64,000 nt of DNA from the NCBI GenBank assembly GCA_037013685.1, contig CM072886.1, positions 3,410,001-3,474,000 of the forward strand, read 5' to 3'. A program made the position numbers and the translations under genes. The notes beneath the pieces are model-generated. The model made no database searches, had not been told where the DNA came from, and saw only the letters and a program-made list of their open reading frames with translations. Origin of the DNA: Acridotheres tristis (Eukaryota; Chordata; Aves; Passeriformes; Sturnidae). Positions 63,070-64,000 of this stretch are shown here, piece after piece (position 1 is the stretch's first letter; each line of letters opens with the position of its first letter).

Positions 63070-63320
63070 TGTGTAGAGGAGCAGTTACCGCCTGGGCCGT
63101 GTGGCGGCTCCAGGTGCTGTCCATTGCTCGCCTGTTCCTGCTTTTTCCCTGAGCTGAGCCTGCTGGGGATGGAGCAAATTGTTCTTCCCTGCCTTTCCCA
63201 CCATGTCCCACGTCAGCAGAAGCTGGGGCCGAGCGGATGCTGTACATATTTCTGCTCTATAAACACGTGCTTGTTTACATTCGCCTCCCGGCCGTTCCGA
63301 CGCGGATCCTCTCCCCATGC
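63070..63320. promoter_or_regulatory. CpG-enriched intronic segment, possible enhancer
   Basis: CpG frequency rises locally (GTTACCGCCTGG, GGGGCCGAGCGG, CCCGGCCGTTCCGACGCGG). The segment includes CTATAAA, ACACGTG-like sequence and TTGTTTAC, a consensus forkhead site, at about 63270-63277. There is no recognised exon. Regulatory function is inference. Confidence 0.3.
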
Positions 63321-63841
63321 CAGAGGGGATCAGCCCTGACTGACAAATGCCATGACCCCCTGTTCCCATTTGTTTATTTCTCCTTTGTCTTCCTTCCCAA
63401 GTATTTAACAAATCATCATTAAATATTTTCCAGAATTTTTTTTTTTTCCAAAGAGGCCAACTTTGGAGCGATGCAGAATTTGAGTTGAGATACACAAACA
63501 TCTGATCTGGTCTCTGTGTGTTACTGATGGTTGGAAAACCAACTTAAGCGCTGAGTAAAATGGAAATACAACAATCCTTTTTATTGTAAGCTTGTAATTT
63601 ATTGTAAGTATTGTAATTTATTTGGCAAACCCTCCTCCAGAGAAAGCCTCTGTGGGTGCAGCAGCTCACAGAACCTCAGCACTGCAGGTTTTGCAGCTTT
63701 AAACCGCCAGGTCTTTGCTGATCCAGCTTTACCAAACCGTGACGTTACACCGACATTGCAAATACATCGAATTCTTTTTATCAGCAGAAAAGGCTGGGTT
63801 GGATTCACAGGCCACATCTGCTGGTGAACTTTGTGCAGTGT

Positions 63842-63874
63842 ATTTTTTTTTTTTTTTCCCTCTCTCTCTCTTTT
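63842..63874 (+). repeat. Poly-T followed by (CT)n
   Basis: About 16 T, then CCC and a CTCTCTCTCTC run. It lies just before the GC-richer segment at the window's end. Confidence 0.8.
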
Positions 63875-63889
63875 ACTAGAAGAAAGGTT

Positions 63890-64000
63890 TGTTTGTTGGC
63901 GGCTGCTCGGGGCGGGACAGGAATGTAATGCATGCACAGACTGCGCAGTATTTCCTGTTCAACTGCTGCTCCAAACCTCTGCGCTGGGAAAATATCCAGA
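63890..64000. other. GC-richer segment at the window edge
   Basis: It contains GGGGCGGGAC (GC box), AGGAATGT (TEAD-type) and TGCATGCA. It is cut by the window end. It is not exon 2 of CTDSPL in any frame I could read. Confidence 0.25.

Larger units (their letters stand above)
26714..64000 (+). other. CTDSPL: CTDSPL intron 1, 5' part (runs past the window end)
   Basis: The intron opens with the strong donor GTGAGC. No acceptor followed by the conserved exon-2 sequence (a Lys/Arg-rich stretch leading to a Phe-Phe-Cys-Cys-Phe palmitoylation-like motif) was found on the plus strand, so I infer that the whole remainder of the window is intron 1. The human gene also has a very long first intron. 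Eight CR1 fragments lie here, six of them antisense to the gene, the orientation usually tolerated in introns. The rest is AT-rich unique sequence with homopolymer tracts. Confidence 0.75.

Noticed and set aside
63060..64000. Possible CTDSPL exon 2 near the window end
   Set aside because: No frame encodes the expected Lys/Arg-rich to Phe-Phe-Cys-Cys-Phe segment, and no matching acceptor was found.
1..64000. CRISPR arrays, operons, prophage or a bacterial-type defence system
   Set aside because: The composition, CR1 repeats, CpG island and spliced exon are those of a bird nuclear genome. No regularly spaced direct repeats or dense same-strand genes are present.

Overview
The window reads as vertebrate nuclear DNA from a bird. 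The basis is about fifteen dispersed CR1 LINE 3' ends, many carrying the avian motif CCATGGGCAGGGACACCTTCC or its complement, one retroviral-type solo LTR, one dense CpG island, and very little protein-coding sequence. The CR1 variants with 'GGGATCCAGGGACAGCCACAG' style internal sequence look like those I associate with passerines. That species hint is inference only.

One gene is recognised. At 26638-26713 (+) there is a short first coding exon with an in-frame upstream stop and a consensus splice donor (AAAG|GTGAGC). Its 25-codon product begins [17 protein letters not shown]. This matches the N terminus of CTDSPL (small CTD phosphatase 3, SCP3/HYA22), whose human form begins M-D-G-P-A and then shares [10 protein letters not shown]. 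No other exon of the gene, including its catalytic DxDxT phosphatase domain, was found in the window.

Layout. (1) 1-25.5 kb: upstream intergenic DNA with no supportable gene. It holds an ancient MIR-like SINE (about 1.83 kb), a CpG-enriched patch (about 6.8-7.2 kb), a solo LTR on the minus strand (about 7.45-7.86 kb), a palindromic old repeat (about 13.2 kb) and seven CR1 copies. Two CR1 copies lie head-to-tail directly against the promoter. (2) 25.5-26.64 kb: the CpG-island promoter and 5' UTR. It contains a 90-bp imperfect tandem duplication, twelve GCCCC units, a GGC-rich tract, a switch from C-rich to G-rich on the plus strand near 25.79-25.87 kb that suggests the transcription start, three minimal upstream ORFs, and poly-T/G/C runs. 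(3) 26638-26713: coding exon 1. (4) 26.71-64 kb: the 5' part of a very long first intron, with eight CR1 copies (six antisense to the gene), homopolymer tracts, several low-repeat segments that could be conserved regulatory DNA, and one candidate alternative first exon at 58967-59012 with the same splice phase as exon 1.

I did not find a novel multi-gene system here. The most interesting signals concern promoter architecture and possible alternative initiation of CTDSPL. Nearly all open frames in the window are chance, repeat-derived or CpG-island shadows.
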